Assembly: GCF_004359215.1 (NCBI RefSeq)
Contig: NC_090614.1
Location: forward strand, 2,723,352 to 2,787,351
Length of the DNA: 64,000 nucleotides
Source of the DNA: Bremia lactucae
Lineage: Eukaryota > Oomycota > Peronosporomycetes > Peronosporales > Peronosporaceae
Direction: 5' to 3'
Shown here: positions 32,385 to 44,380 of the stretch, piece after piece
Position numbering within the stretch: the stretch's first letter is position 1
Layout of the letters: every line of letters begins with the position of its first letter
Notes under the pieces: model-generated
The model's input: the letters and a program-made list of their open reading frames with translations, nothing else
Databases searched by the model: none
What the model was told of the DNA's origin: nothing
Program-made: the position numbers and the translations under genes

Positions 32385-32999
32385 TCCGAATTAATATCAA
32401 GATTTTTTCTTTCTCGCTTTCAATTTGTTACTTTCTGTATATTTAGCAGTGTTGCATCACAGACGCAAACTTTTGGCAAAGCTTCAAAATCGGAAGCGAC
32501 TCTAGAGAGAGGAAGAAAGAAAAGCTGGCACGCCGGATTTACAATTGGCTTTAAGTAACGAACAAGCTACAGCACAATTACAGTGTGCAATTCGGACTGG
32601 AGATTGTTTACGTCGAGCGTCTTTCATCCAAAGTTAGTCGTATAAAAAATAGGTAATGCAACATTATTGATAATTTTAAATATTACATTACTGCTATTAG
32701 ACGTCGCAAATACTAAAACAATATTTTTTGTATAATTAAAATGCCTTACGCGCTCACTGCCCAAGGTATCCTCCCTAGCCCGACCCACACTTTCGACAAG
32801 TAATAGATAGCATCATATTAGCTAATGATCGAGTTCAACATATAGAATGTATATGGCGAAATGATTATGTTAAACAAGACGGAGGGTGGGTGTCCCCAGT
32901 CTAGACACCAGCCTTAAATGTTAACGTCTTCAGCTACTGCTGAAACTTCTATGGGACTTGAGCACACCTGAAATACACGACTGGGCAACTGCCACCTCT
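32385..32999. other. Intergenic, no gene seen
   Basis: AT-rich sequence upstream of the hydrolase. An ATTGG pentamer at about 32545 could serve as its CCAAT box on the minus strand. Nothing else is recognised. Confidence 0.4.
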
Positions 33000-33720
33000 G
33001 AGCTTCTGGCACTGATTGTACCGCAAACGGGTAAGCGTTCTGCCTTGGACTTTCTATCAATCTCCCCACTTCGCAAAGGTCAAATGATCACCTGGTGCCT
33101 GGCTTCACAGTGGTGGATAGGGGCGTGGAAGCTGTGAAATTCTCTCCGGTGGGAATTCACGTGGTACGATCTTCCCCCTGATGATCGCGCGTGTTACGAG
33201 CTTCATCAACCTGTCTGGTTTAATGCAGACGCGGCTCTCCACTACGAGCTCTGTCCATCGTTTCCCATCGCTACCTCTCTCCTCTGAAGTCAGCCGTGGG
33301 CGTTATCGCCTCCTTTCCCCATCTCGGGTGTTCTTTAGGGGTTGACTGCGCCTCGACCCGCAATCCCCCGGGCTGCCCTTCTTCACGTGGTCTGGATCCC
33401 ACCGACATCACCGAAAGAACGCCCCATTAATCTCCACTCCCAACGCGAAGATGCTCAATAGGTGACAAACTTCGTGCAAACCTCGAAGTATTTACGTCGC
33501 CTCTTGCTTCCAGTATACGCTGATCTGCAATTCCGCCTTGCTCTCCGCCTGCTGCCGACTCGTTCTCGCTTCTGGAGGTGTACACCCCCGGCATCAAATA
33601 TTGTGTGCGAGTAGGCTGTCGCGCGATTGAAACCGAGCGACATCCGTTCTTTGGGTGCGTCCTTGCTGCCCAGTTGTTTGAGTTCAGAGCTCGCGTCGGT
33701 AGGGCATCCTACGCCCACTG
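33000..33720 (+). mobile_element. Possible LINE-type retrotransposon tail
   Basis: At 33600-33690 the plus strand reads CVRVGCRAIETERHPFFGC then AAQLF, which resembles the zinc-binding tail after the reverse transcriptase of non-LTR elements (C..C...ETE.H.FF.C..A..LF). Upstream frames are too broken to show the polymerase. The piece is 5' truncated, as is usual for LINEs. Confidence 0.4.
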
Positions 33721-34815
33721 CGTTCCTGCAATCTTCAGTGATCGATGCAGAACTCGCGCGTCTTGCACGACGGTTCTTGCCATCGCCCTTTGAATAACAA
33801 GTCTTCTTGATGGGCGTCTTAGTACCAGCAGCTACTCTGACATAGCATCAAGCACATTATTTGGCTGCGCTTCCGTCACTTGTAGCAGACAACGTCTGCG
33901 TTGGTCGAATCGAGCGCATTTCCTATTCACATTCTTGCAGAGATTGGTTCGCCTATCGCCCTCCAACGAGGCACTTTTAAAGCATGAATTCGTTTCCGGC
34001 TGCTGATACATGCTGCGAAGCTCTGCCAAAGAGATGGTCCATGGAGGAACGCTTTGCTGTCCGCCATAAGCACTGAGTAAGCCCATTACGAGGAATTCCA
34101 GCGCAAAAGGCAAACGGCGCAAGAAATGTTTCGGGCGTCGTCCTCCGTGAGCTGCGCCACACCGCATTGCTCATTGCTAGCAACTAATGAACAATCGCGT
34201 GAGCTGCAGTTTCATCAACCCGGGCGGTCAATCCGAATGGGCCTTGACAAATAAAGTCGGGCAGAGAGCGTCTGAACAGTCATGTAAAGAGCCTCTTATG
34301 AGCCTTCTCACGCCAGAAGCTTATCCTGCGTCTTAGTAATGGACTCCGCCGCAGCATGGCTATGTGCCTCGGACGCGGCCAAACGCTGTCAGCGCACAAA
34401 CACCTCAGGCTATTTGAACTGAACAAAATATTGCTTAGGAGGGCTACTCAAGAGTCTGGCCAGGGCTTTCTCACTAAGTCCTGCGCCAAGTTCTCAGTCA
34501 GCTCCCGATGATATTCAGTCAGATGGTAGAAATGAGCCGAATCGATATTGAGGCTCATCCTCACCGACACGCTTAAGGAGACGGGTCGTGAAGAACCACT
34601 AGCTAACTAAAGTTTAGGTGGACGCTTCTAAAGCGACCTCGCACTACAACGCACACAAGCATTCGGGCACAGCGACGTGATTGGTGAGCGCCTCAGGCGA
34701 CATCACACAACTGACGTCGGAAGCGGCTGCCCATCCTCTTGTGCGAACTATGTATTAGAACGTAAGTTAAAGAAAGGTTTATATTAAATAGAAAAAGATA
34801 TATATATATATATAT
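33721..34815. other. Unassigned sequence ending in a TA microsatellite
   Basis: Open frames up to about 110 residues exist on the minus strand (33832-34183) but show no domain. The right end is a TA dinucleotide run (34799-34815) that borders the gap. Confidence 0.35.
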
Positions 34816-35304
34816 NNNNNNNNNNNNNNNNNNNNNNNNNNNNNNNNNNNNNNNNNNNNNNNNNNNNNNNNNNNNNNNNNNNNNNNNNNNNNNNNNNNNN
34901 NNNNNNNNNNNNNNNNNNNNNNNNNNNNNNNNNNNNNNNNNNNNNNNNNNNNNNNNNNNNNNNNNNNNNNNNNNNNNNNNNNNNNNNNNNNNNNNNNNNN
35001 NNNNNNNNNNNNNNNNNNNNNNNNNNNNNNNNNNNNNNNNNNNNNNNNNNNNNNNNNNNNNNNNNNNNNNNNNNNNNNNNNNNNNNNNNNNNNNNNNNNN
35101 NNNNNNNNNNNNNNNNNNNNNNNNNNNNNNNNNNNNNNNNNNNNNNNNNNNNNNNNNNNNNNNNNNNNNNNNNNNNNNNNNNNNNNNNNNNNNNNNNNNN
35201 NNNNNNNNNNNNNNNNNNNNNNNNNNNNNNNNNNNNNNNNNNNNNNNNNNNNNNNNNNNNNNNNNNNNNNNNNNNNNNNNNNNNNNNNNNNNNNNNNNNN
35301 NNNN
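34816..35304. other. Assembly gap, 489 N, inside a TA repeat
   Basis: TA runs border the gap on both sides (34799-34815 and 35305-35324), so the microsatellite itself probably caused it. Confidence 0.97.
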
Positions 35305-35324
35305 TATATATATATATATATATA

Positions 35325-36010
35325 GACTTTTCTAATTGTTCGGTACCATATCTGTAGATAGGCATCCCTACATGTCGAGCGTATTTACTATAAAAACTTC
35401 TGCTCGCAGACGACGTCAGATGTCATCCTTTTTAATGTAAAGGCGGATGTGTGCATAACATACACAAGTTTGTTTCCCAAGGTGAAACCTCACCCAAGGG
35501 ACAGATTAAACGAATTAATTGGCCTCCTCGGTAAGTGTACTAAACGAACGTGTTACATTAGGCAAGGTAATTAATTATAATAAAGGCCATTACATCAATC
35601 ACACCAATTGCTGCTAGACGCGCGAATGGGCGGGAGCAAAAATTCACTAGACTGATTTATATAAATGTGTCAAAGTCAGAACTAGAACGCATAAATTAGT
35701 GCGTGGGATTTAAGTATAATTAATACATTTATTACTTCCCCATACTGATCATTTCTAAGTATTTACGTATTGTTGCTTAGCCACGCTTATCAACTTAAAT
35801 TTTTCCTTGAACATTGTTTACTTTTAGTATTGGGAGGTAAGCTTGTAATGAAGTATTACAAGCGATATGGGTCCGTTACATTTGACATCTACAGTAGAAT
35901 ATCTTTTTGCTTAATGACAGTTAAACCTGTTCAGTTGAAAGGATGTCTATATTAATATAATAATAGACGGTAACTAATCAACCTGCCTGGCAAAATCTGA
36001 TGATTTACTG
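35325..36010. other. AT-rich, no gene seen
   Basis: No domain or repeat match within the window. Confidence 0.4.
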
Positions 36011-37756
36011 TATCATGGGTTTGTTTGGGTGTCTTTTTTGAAACACAACAATACACAAACAGGATGGAACCAGCCAAATACGCAGTACCGCACACAGCTG
36101 TGGCTACTCCTGGCACACGAACCCTTCTTCCGCGTGATAACGATGCTTCGGCGGCTCCGAGTGCCTCTGATTAAGTGTTTAGGACTGAGGACGTGGTATT
36201 AGTCACCACATCTGTCGCCTTGCGTCCGTGCGTAGTAGGAAATGCTAGGATTTAGAATTTGCTAATTACAATTTTTTTGGTAGCCATGGTGTCTGGGACT
36301 CTGCAGGGCAGAACAATCCGAGCCAGCAACAGGGCCCTCAAAACGAAACATCCCAGTTTTCGGACCTCTAGGATCAACGGATGCGCCCGAAATAGTGGTG
36401 GCTGTGGGTCCCGAGGCTGGAGAAGGAGCTATCGCTCGGTCTCATCCGCTTCATTTACTCCTGCTCTAGACGGACCAACGTCGTGAGCGCTCCGTCCAAG
36501 CGTCTCATCAGCTTGAAGGTAATCTTCAAGGCGTGATTGTGCAGTCGTCCATAGGACTGTCGGCCATCCACTTCATACTCGGCAGATCGGTGGAGACGAC
36601 TTCTGCATATGGCTCTGAAGGATCCGAATACTTTTAAAACACTTAAATTACCGCCATTACATATATTAAATATCGCCTCTTTTTGCTGCTTAGAAAACTC
36701 TTTTCGAGGTACCGGTCGTATGCGCAAATTGTTCGTGAACTACTAGAAGCAATGACATCTCAAGCCTTCACCAAGTTAGCAGAGTCCTTATCCCTTCGAC
36801 ACCTTTCCGCTCCGCAGACTTTTCCTCCCATTGGACCAAGCACTGAGTAAGGCGCAGCGCCCACGACTTCCCCATCACCCGAGCCACCGGATACTCAGCT
36901 TGATCTTCTTCTCCAAACTTCTCAGCATCGCCCTCGACTCTACCCGCCTGACGTAAGCGTCTCGCTTCGTCCTCGACTCTCTTCTTCGTCTTCCGAAGTC
37001 AACCCGGTCTCTCCCAAGCCAGCTTGCTCCACTGTGTCTGCTTACCCACTAACGGCGCAGGGCGGTTCGGGCAGCTGCTGCAGCTTCTCCGGCATGAGGT
37101 TTCCCGTACAGGGTGGGCTGTCAATAAAAAAAAACATCAACGCCCCTTAAGCGATCGTGGCGGAAGGAAAATCCGCTTGAAGATGGTGCGTATTCGTATA
37201 TACACTCAAAATCTCTCAGCGTGGACTTTGCGACGCGATGGTTGTGCGGGAGGATGGTCAAACTCATGGTATCATAATCCAGTCATGGATTATCCCTTAG
37301 TTTAGAAATATTGAACTAATGGGTAGCATAGCACCTGATGTTCCGAAAGGGCGGACCTTGACCCTGCTGGTCTATAGCGTTCAAGTACAAGGCTTTGATC
37401 GTCTGATGACCCTCCTTACCCTCTCGTCAATGCAGGTCAGTCACAGATTTTATAAAACTTGCGGCTCTAACAGCACGTCAAAGCGAGAGACCTTCGGATC
37501 AGGCCCGATGCATGAGGACGGGTCTTCGCGAGCATGGTTTAAAATCTGCCGAGAAGATAGTAAATTCTCGGAGATGACGTGGAACTGTTCCTGTCCAAAT
37601 TAAGGGGAGGAAATATCTACGAGGAAGTCGCGTAGTTCCAGGAGTGGGCTCGGTGAACTGCCACTTGTCGTTCACTTTGGACAAGAGCGTCTTGGAGACC
37701 GGCAAATATTGGCTCGCTACTCAAGCCGAGCCGCCTTCGAGCCGATAGACTCATTG
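36011..37756. mobile_element. Unidentified degenerate repeat
   Basis: A leader (36023-36062) shared with 16128-16180 precedes an ATG at 36064 opening MEPAKYAVPHTAVATPG, stopped at 36172. A possible helical gag-like stretch (QRRERSVQASHQLEGNLQG) lies at about 36480-36540. Frames are short and I cannot assign a family. It ends at the type E LTR. Confidence 0.35.
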
Positions 37757-38015
37757 TGTAACGGGGCTAGAACGTCCCGCCATTAGCGTACATGAACGCT
37801 TAAGAAATCTTGCAGCCTAAGTGTTAGGTACCAAGTAAAATTCAACTTTATTTATTTTCTACAAGGATTTTTAATCGTACTTAGTAAGACCGTGTTCCCG
37901 CTTTTCAAAAACACTTATTATCAAGTATTTATCAGTGATTCATATTGGGTCTTCTCGCCCCCAACAATGAACCAATAATAATTTGTTACGCTGTGCTCGT
38001 TCTGCAGGCACAGCA
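37757..38015 (+). repeat. Type E LTR (about 259 bp)
   Basis: It starts TGTAACGGGG and ends GGCACAGCA; two bases later TGGCTACAAATG could be a tRNA primer-binding site (38018-38029), making this a 5' LTR. A related fragment lies inverted at 16345-16455. Boundaries rest on TG...CA ends and the putative primer site. Confidence 0.5.
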
Positions 38016-38029
38016 CCTGGCTACAAATG

Positions 38030-39540
38030 TAAAGTGGTTCATTGCATCACTGCCTTCGCAAAATATCACCCACTCACCAACCGTGAGTGCTCGATATTTT
38101 CGAGACTTTGACATTCACAACTAATGCCACGATGACGGAGCACACGACCCACAACTTCACAGTACCTCCAAAAGCCATCAGCGGGAGTGCGACTATCCAA
38201 GTGATGGACCAACAACTCATTTCTTGGGCGCTGTAAGACTTGTCCGGAGCTCACACTCCGGACTCGCTTGCAACGATGCAAGACTACTTTCGGCGTTTTC
38301 GCGGTTTTCGCGGGAAGAGGCTTGAGAACGTTGCGAACGACGCATTGCAAAGTTCCTGGTGCGCCTTCATCCGGCGTTGGAACCGGATGATCGAGAATGG
38401 AAGAAACGTTCCACAGTGGCTTGTTGATCGAGTCGACATTCGCGCCGATCAACCAATCGGCGCATTGCGCGAAAAGTATGCGAGAACGTTTGGAATGAGG
38501 CTCATACAAGCTATGTCCACGTCAACAAGGGGTGTCGCTCTTGCGGTGCGGCTCGGTGCCACATTCATCTCGCGACGAATGGCAAAGTTACCTCGCTGAG
38601 TATCTACTCAGCGAACGCGAGCAAGCCTAGATCAACAAGTACGAGCGCAGTCTCTACGAACGGCGGACTACAGTTATTCGTGGTGCGCCTCGATGGCCTC
38701 ACCTTTCTCGGCAGCGGAGTCAATCTCCGCTAAATGCCGAGCGCCGGGCGGCGACACATTCATCTGCCCATCCTTTTGCGCGATACTCGTCGGGGTCCCG
38801 TTCTCGTGATCGTGGTGATAAACGTTTACCACGACATTCTCGTTCTCGCCATCGTTCTTATTCTCACCACCATGAATTACAACACAGTTCCTGGTCGACT
38901 TATTGTTCCTGCTCAGCTCGAGAGAATTCGCGTTTGTGGTCGCATTGGCGTAGACCGATTTCAAGGACTCATATGCCGAACAATGTCTGACACGTCGCGG
39001 GGAAGCGAGGAGCGCGGCTCCCAAGTATCTTGGTCTGGTGGGAACCCGAGTCAGCGTTAGCGATATTTGCGCGCCTCTCGTGAGCCGACGGCGCTGCTTC
39101 ACGGAGAGGGACAATACGATTCACGATCCAGCGAACCTGATCTTTCGAATCCACAAGCGGTGGTGGGCCCTCGCGATGATAACACTGGCGTCCTGGTTGC
39201 CGAGGACGATATTGATGAGGCTGTGAGCAAGGCTGCTCCGACGCTCAGCTAGAAATTGAGAATGCTCTCGTGCATGCTGCACAGGCGGAGAAGACCGCAA
39301 GTGAGATTCGGCAGTCGACCGCGAACTGATCGAGCGGATGGGGAACCTAGAGGACCAGGCTCTTGGTCGTGTGCAGACGGGAACGCAGCCGCGTCCAATG
39401 TCATCGGCGCGTCAAGCAAGGCGGGAAAGGAGGTCAAACTACGAGCCCCCTGGTTCCGCTATCGGAACCATCCCGTGATGCATAGCCGCGCGATATTCTC
39501 TAAACCGCCCGACGTAGAACGTCGGGTGAAGCCGCAACGA
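38030..39540 (+). pseudogene. Degenerate gag downstream of type E LTR
   Basis: The plus strand has a frame at 38240-38599 (MQDYFRRFRGFRGKRLENVA, RRWNRMIENGRNVPQWLVD) followed by an Arg/Ser/His-rich tract (SGSRSRDRGDKRLPRHSRS) at about 38790-38850. Placement after a 5' LTR and the basic tract suggest gag; no zinc knuckle is found. Frames are broken. Confidence 0.4.
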
Positions 39541-40970
39541 TGAGGGATAGTTCAGCGTATAGCCATCGTGGTTCACCTTGAATGGACCGATGAAGCATGG
39601 CGCGAGTTTACTTGCGCCTAGGTCAGTAACTGCTAAATCCTCTAGGCTTTCTCTAGATAATAATACACGATCACCTTTCTGAAAATTACTTATGCTTTTC
39701 TACCATGTTTATCTGCATTCTTTTTCATTTTAACCACTGCAGACTGAAGTGAATCAAGTAAAAAGCGGGTGATGGCTTGATGTTGGTAAATAAACTTCGA
39801 CAGAGCCATGTCATCAAGTGATTGCGCCGACTCAATCAGCGCGTAGATAGCAGTAGGTGGACGCGTACCCGAAGACGGGTCAATAAGTGTCTCCGCAGTC
39901 TATTAAGATAACAAGGACGCCACTCCACGGGGGGGGGCAAAAAAACATAATTCGCCTTATATCGGGTGACTATATTCGCGCTAAAAATATCGTGGCCTGC
40001 ACTCGATCGGTGTTTATTACCTTCAATTCCGTCAAGAGTAGAACCACGAAGTGCCGTCGGGCGACCCACTGCAAGGAGAGTAGGAACTCGAGGATGTCTA
40101 GCCGAGTTCACACAAAATTGGCGTCAAACCTGTTGACGCGTGTACAGCATTCATAAGTGCGAACTTAGCAAGTGGTAAAAATGCACTCCAACTCGTAAAG
40201 GAAGTAGCATAACACTTAATAACATCTTCAAGGACTCAATTGACGCACTCGGTTTGCCCATCCGTATTCGGATGGGCCGCAATCGACATCAACAGCTTCG
40301 TCCCGAGATGCTCGTACAGTGACGTTTAAAATGCGGATGTGAATCTGGGATCAAGGTCACACACAATATTATTCGGCAAGTCGTGATGGCGAAAGACAGC
40401 GTCAATGAAGTGCACCGCGGTTTGTGCCATGGTTATCGTAGCGTGAACCAGCACCAGGTGTGTCATTATGCTGAATATATCGACAAATACCAGGACGCCC
40501 GTTCGTGTCTATCGGGCGCGAGCCCGAAAATAAAGTCCATGGAAACTTACGCAAAGCTTCAGGTGCTATCGGCAATGGTCGCAGAAGAGCCTGCGACGAT
40601 GAATATGGCTTCACCCAATCGCAGATTTCGCATGTACGAATCCAGTTGCGTACACACTTGTACATGTGGGGCCAGAAGAAGTCGCAAGACACAGCTGCGA
40701 AAGTCTTTTCGCGGCCCAAGTGGCTATTAATTGGGGCATCGTGATACTCGAGAAGAATCCGAGCACGCAAATCTAGTCGGGAGCGACGACTGTGCGAGGC
40801 TGTACTAAACCAAGTTACCGTCTAAATTGTACCGCTGAATTTGATCACGCTTGGTCCGTTACATGCAGCATCACTAGGAGCGCGTAGATAAGCGATTACA
40901 TCCGCGCAAATCCGGATCATTCTCGTAAGCAGCGACTATTTTGTCGAATAAACACAGCTCGGGGGTGACC
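39541..40970 (-). pseudogene. Decayed gypsy integrase, minus strand
   Basis: Minus-strand frames from the right: EYHDAPINSHLGREKTFAAV, WIRTCEICDWVKP (HHCC zinc finger, 40740-40620), then toward 39570 KGDRVLLSRESLEDLAVTDL and KLAPCFIGPFKVNHDGYTLN (GPF/Y tail). The core between them is full of stops. A type E element in plus direction is joined to it on the left. Confidence 0.65.
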
Positions 40971-40979
40971 AGAGTAGAT

Positions 40980-41990
40980 TTTAGCAATACCTACATCGCA
41001 CATTTTAAATTCACGACGGAATTTTAATGAATAGTGCTCAAATCACTTGAAAAACAGTTGAAAATGTCAACTTCTGATTATCCTGTGAGAACAGATGGTC
41101 AGACAGAGCGTGCAAACCGCTTTCTAGAAGAAATACTTTGCGGATACGTCATCATTTTTAAGAGTTGAAACATATTCTTGCCGATGATATAATTTTCCAT
41201 CAACAGTTTAGTGCATACTTCTACAAATCATACAGCGTCTTTCATGAATGGCTTACGCCATCCACGTGATTCACGTGTACCTGACCTGTTTGAGAGTAAC
41301 TCTTATTCAAGGGGGGGAGGCTCGCTCGAGCAAAGAATCTTCTAGCTCTTGATCATCACGCATTGACTCTATGGTCAATGCAAATGATATCAATGATGAG
41401 CAAAAAAACATTGAAAAAGACAAACTCAGTAATGACAATAATGCTATCACTGACTTTGATAACGATGCTAAAGCACTCAGCACCGAAAACAACAATACTA
41501 GTGCGAATAATAATGATCTCACTTGAGAGGAGAATGAAATCTGGGCAGTGGGCTCCGGTCTCACTGAAGACAAAAATGGAGTCAGCAGAGATTTCCTTCT
41601 GGCAAGAGAAGCAGTGGTTCGATTCGTACAGATTTCCATCGCAGATACGAAGGACTTAGAGAAACGGAACTCTGACAAATATGGAAGAGCAAACATATTT
41701 TTTACTTAATGTTAATGACCTAGTCCTACTGTCCACGGGAAATCTATTAAAAAATGTAGTGACTAATGTGGGCAGTAATAAATTACTGCTCAAGTTATCA
41801 GCCCGTATCGTGTACTATATCGCCAAGGCAATGCCTACACGATCGAGCTGCCTCGTAGTATGCGTTTGCATCCTACGTTTTATGTTTGGCCTCTCTGCCC
41901 GTACTATCAGAATGAGGCTTCTTTTAATTCCGGATTACATCGGAACGGTCTTAGGCATCTGCCAAAGCTTGATAGTTCCGAGCTAAATAC
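40980..41990 (+). pseudogene. Integrase C-terminal part and GPF/Y tail of C2
   Basis: At 41080-41300 the sequence follows 53705-53940 of B1 in order (the integrase end with the GLRHPR-like block). At 41700-41900 VNDLVLLSTGNLL and TNVGSNKLLLKLSARIVYYI parallel VNLPKRLVTNVGSIKLLPKF of B1. Stops are frequent. Confidence 0.6.
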
Positions 41991-42289
41991 GCAAAACAGA
42001 GTCTGATTTTCATAAACCAGACGATCAAATCATTCCTCCAAGTTATAGACCTTCTGACGAGCTTTCACTAGCTCGTTTTTAAGTGCCTGATATGTCCTTT
42101 CGTTCGTCATTTATTCTATCGCACGAGAAACATTATCAAACTTTTCTGCTAACTCGCAACGACGGGATCGCTCGTGATCTAGATTCTCCCTTACATAATA
42201 AAAGGTGATCTGAATCACAATGTTGATCCAGGTTCGTCAAATGAGGCGAACCCGAATGAATTTCACTCCCCCCTCCGCATCAATTGACG

Positions 42290-42500
42290 GATTCAGGTGG
42301 TGAGAAGCGTTTTTTGTTGAAAACGTTTTGAATCACCGTGGGGCAAAGGGGGTCGGACGAGTTATCTCGCTCGTTGGCGAGGGTATCTACCCTGGCATGA
42401 TAGTTAGATCTCGCTCCCAACTGATGATGAACGCTCCGGGTCTCGTTCTGTAATACGACGAGACCTACCCTCTTCGACAGAAGGTCCATCGCGAGCGCTT
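42290..42500 (+). pseudogene. Chromodomain remnant of C2 pol
   Basis: The plus strand, with one or two frameshifts, reads FLLKTF or, shifted, FVENVLNHRGAKG, then VSLVGEG and RSQLMMNAPGLVL.YDETYP, colinear with the chromodomain at 54840-55010. Confidence 0.55.
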
Positions 42501-43560
42501 CCGCGTTCTTAAGAGAATTATAGGTTCCCAATCCCTTGACGCATCTCATAAGAAATGAGCGTCCTCCAAAGATGATCTATAAGGGAATATGCTTCCTTAA
42601 AGGCATGACCTGCACCCTTAAACATTATGGACATGAGCCCCCCCACGAGAGGCAAGGTATCCCTTCCTTTCTATTTACAAACGGTGCAACTTATAGCGTG
42701 CACCGACTACGGTTTGCTTTTCGAACCGTTCACAAAAGCATTTTGCTGGTCAAGCCTGACTTAACGGACTAAGTTTTGTACATTCTAGACAAAGGCTGTC
42801 CAAGCTTGGAACACAGGTTTATCATCCTTTGCCCGATTTCAATTGTACCATCTATGCCGAAAAAAGAATCGATATAAAAATCAATTTCATCCTCACCAGG
42901 CTTGTGAAGTCTGGATGAGTCGAATGACGGATATAATATTGATCGTTGGTCATATCAAACCAACGCATTAAATTTTACTTAGAGAGTAAGCAAGGCCTTT
43001 TTCAGAAGTAAACCACAACGTATTGCGGTGTCCCTCTCCTGCTGACTTATGTTAACGTTAGCGCAAACTGGCCCTTTCAACGATAGCTAAAATTACTCCT
43101 TTCCTGGTGATGCAAACTAGCGCCACCAGCAGCACTCTTTCTTTCACGGTCACTTAGTTCCTGGTGACGTATACTAACGTTACCAGAGTGATCGTCGCCG
43201 GTAGAGTCATCAATAGATGATTCCCCACCAATGAGGTCCGACGAGTCAAACAATCTCGTAATCACCTCTTGAATTGTCACGTTAGAGCCCAAAGGTTTAA
43301 CGGACTCGGCCCCGGGTGATCGGCGGCCTTCACTGTTACCACTGCGTCGGGCGATGACGGTGACTTGGGCCAATTGGTGTGTCTCCGTCACCTGCAATGT
43401 CATCAACAGATGACATACCCCAATCACCTCCAATGGGAGTGGGAGGTTACGTATTCCCCGCAGTAGACGCATAAGCGACAGCTGAGACATTTACCTTATT
43501 GACAGCTACACTAATCCATGCAGCTGCTAGCTTAGCGGCCTCACGGCCCACAGACCTATT
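42500..43560 (-). pseudogene. Antisense ORF of C2
   Basis: Minus-strand frames, from the LTR side: REAAKLAAAWISVAVNK and VNVSAVAYASTAGN (Ala-rich start), SNVTIQEVITRLFDSSDLIG, SIDDSTGDDHSGNVSIRHQE, then FYIDSFFGIDG, LCSKLGQPLSRM and a block parallel to SREAGLSCLGWGD. It matches the C1 copy (9100-10170, opposite strand) and, more weakly, type A. It lies between the plus-strand chromodomain and the plus-strand 3' LTR. Several stops break it. Confidence 0.6.
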
Positions 43561-43594
43561 AGACGCCACCTTAATTTTGGTCAAAATTTATAAT

Positions 43595-43672
43595 GCAAAT
43601 AAAATCGGTATTTTGATTAAAACAAATAGTGCAAATAACATCGGTATTTTGATTAAAACCGATAATGCGAAC
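43595..43672. repeat. Tandem repeat, 36-bp unit, about 2.2 copies
   Basis: GCAAATAAMATCGGTATTTT recurs at 43595 and 43631, with a partial third start at 43667. It lies between the start of the C2 antisense ORF and the 3' LTR, where that ORF's own promoter would be expected. Confidence 0.8.
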
Positions 43673-43740
43673 TACAGGGAAAGACTTAATAATATTTTCT
43701 GTCACCAGTCATTATAGTGAGTGACTGTTGGTTGGGTGGG

Positions 43741-44254
43741 TGTGGTGTCCTGTAAGTTCTATTACCTACAAGAGGAATAACAATTATTATTACCTATACG
43801 AGGAAAAAACAAAGAATTACAAAATTTATCTTTATTAATTTTGACTTTTATAGTTCCAATAAATACCAGCTTTTGTATTATTAGTGCAATAAGACATTAC
43901 CTCTATTAATTGGTGATTTAAGTCTAAATCAACCCCGCCATCGTTACTAGACACGATTGTGCGGTGCGCAAGGAGGCGCCATACTTAGTGAGATATTAAT
44001 AAAATAAGCTCAGTACTAAATAGAAGATCGTTACGTTGAACACTATCTATATATTAGTTCAGTTTATTTTGTCTTAATTCTGTCTTTTAAATAACCTTTG
44101 GAAGCTAAAGCTCATTATCTACTTAGAAACCTTCCTCTGTAATATTGTGTACGTGAAGTTTCGAGGCACCCAACATAGACTGTAATCAGTGTAAGATTAC
44201 CTACTTCTGATCAGTACTAGTGAAGCGTGCCCCCCCCCCTCCCCCCCCGTTACA
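43741..44254 (+). repeat. Type C LTR, complete (514 bp)
   Basis: It starts TGTGGTGTCCTG right after a purine tract (GGTTGGGTGGG) and ends CCCCGTTACA after a C homopolymer. It matches the C1 LTR (15297-15660) in reverse and the fragment at 1-118. Confidence 0.7.
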
Positions 44255-44259
44255 GCTCC

Positions 44260-44380
44260 GATGACGAAACGTTTATCAGAGTACTTAGTGCGTTAGGTGA
44301 GGTCGTCAAGGCGTTCACCAGTTACCTCACTGCACGGATCCTCGCTGTGCTAGGGTGGCCGCATTAAGATGGGTGCCCGC
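44260..44380 (+). repeat. Copy of the type B LTR module
   Basis: ATGACGAAACGTTTATCAGAG through CTCGCTGTGCTAGGGTG parallels 50660-50790 and 63700-63830 (the shared core being AGAGTAC.TAGTGCG and TGCTAGG). It directly follows the type C LTR. Confidence 0.6.

Larger units (their letters stand above)
40980..44254 (+). mobile_element. 3' part of type C chromovirus C2
   Basis: Plus-strand integrase end, GPF/Y tail, chromodomain, then a minus-strand antisense ORF, a purine tract and a complete type C LTR. The 5' part is missing; the left edge abuts a minus-strand integrase head-on near 40970. Confidence 0.7.

Noticed and set aside
34784..35365. 193-residue open frame across the N run
   Set aside because: It consists almost entirely of unknown bases plus a TA repeat; there is no coding evidence.
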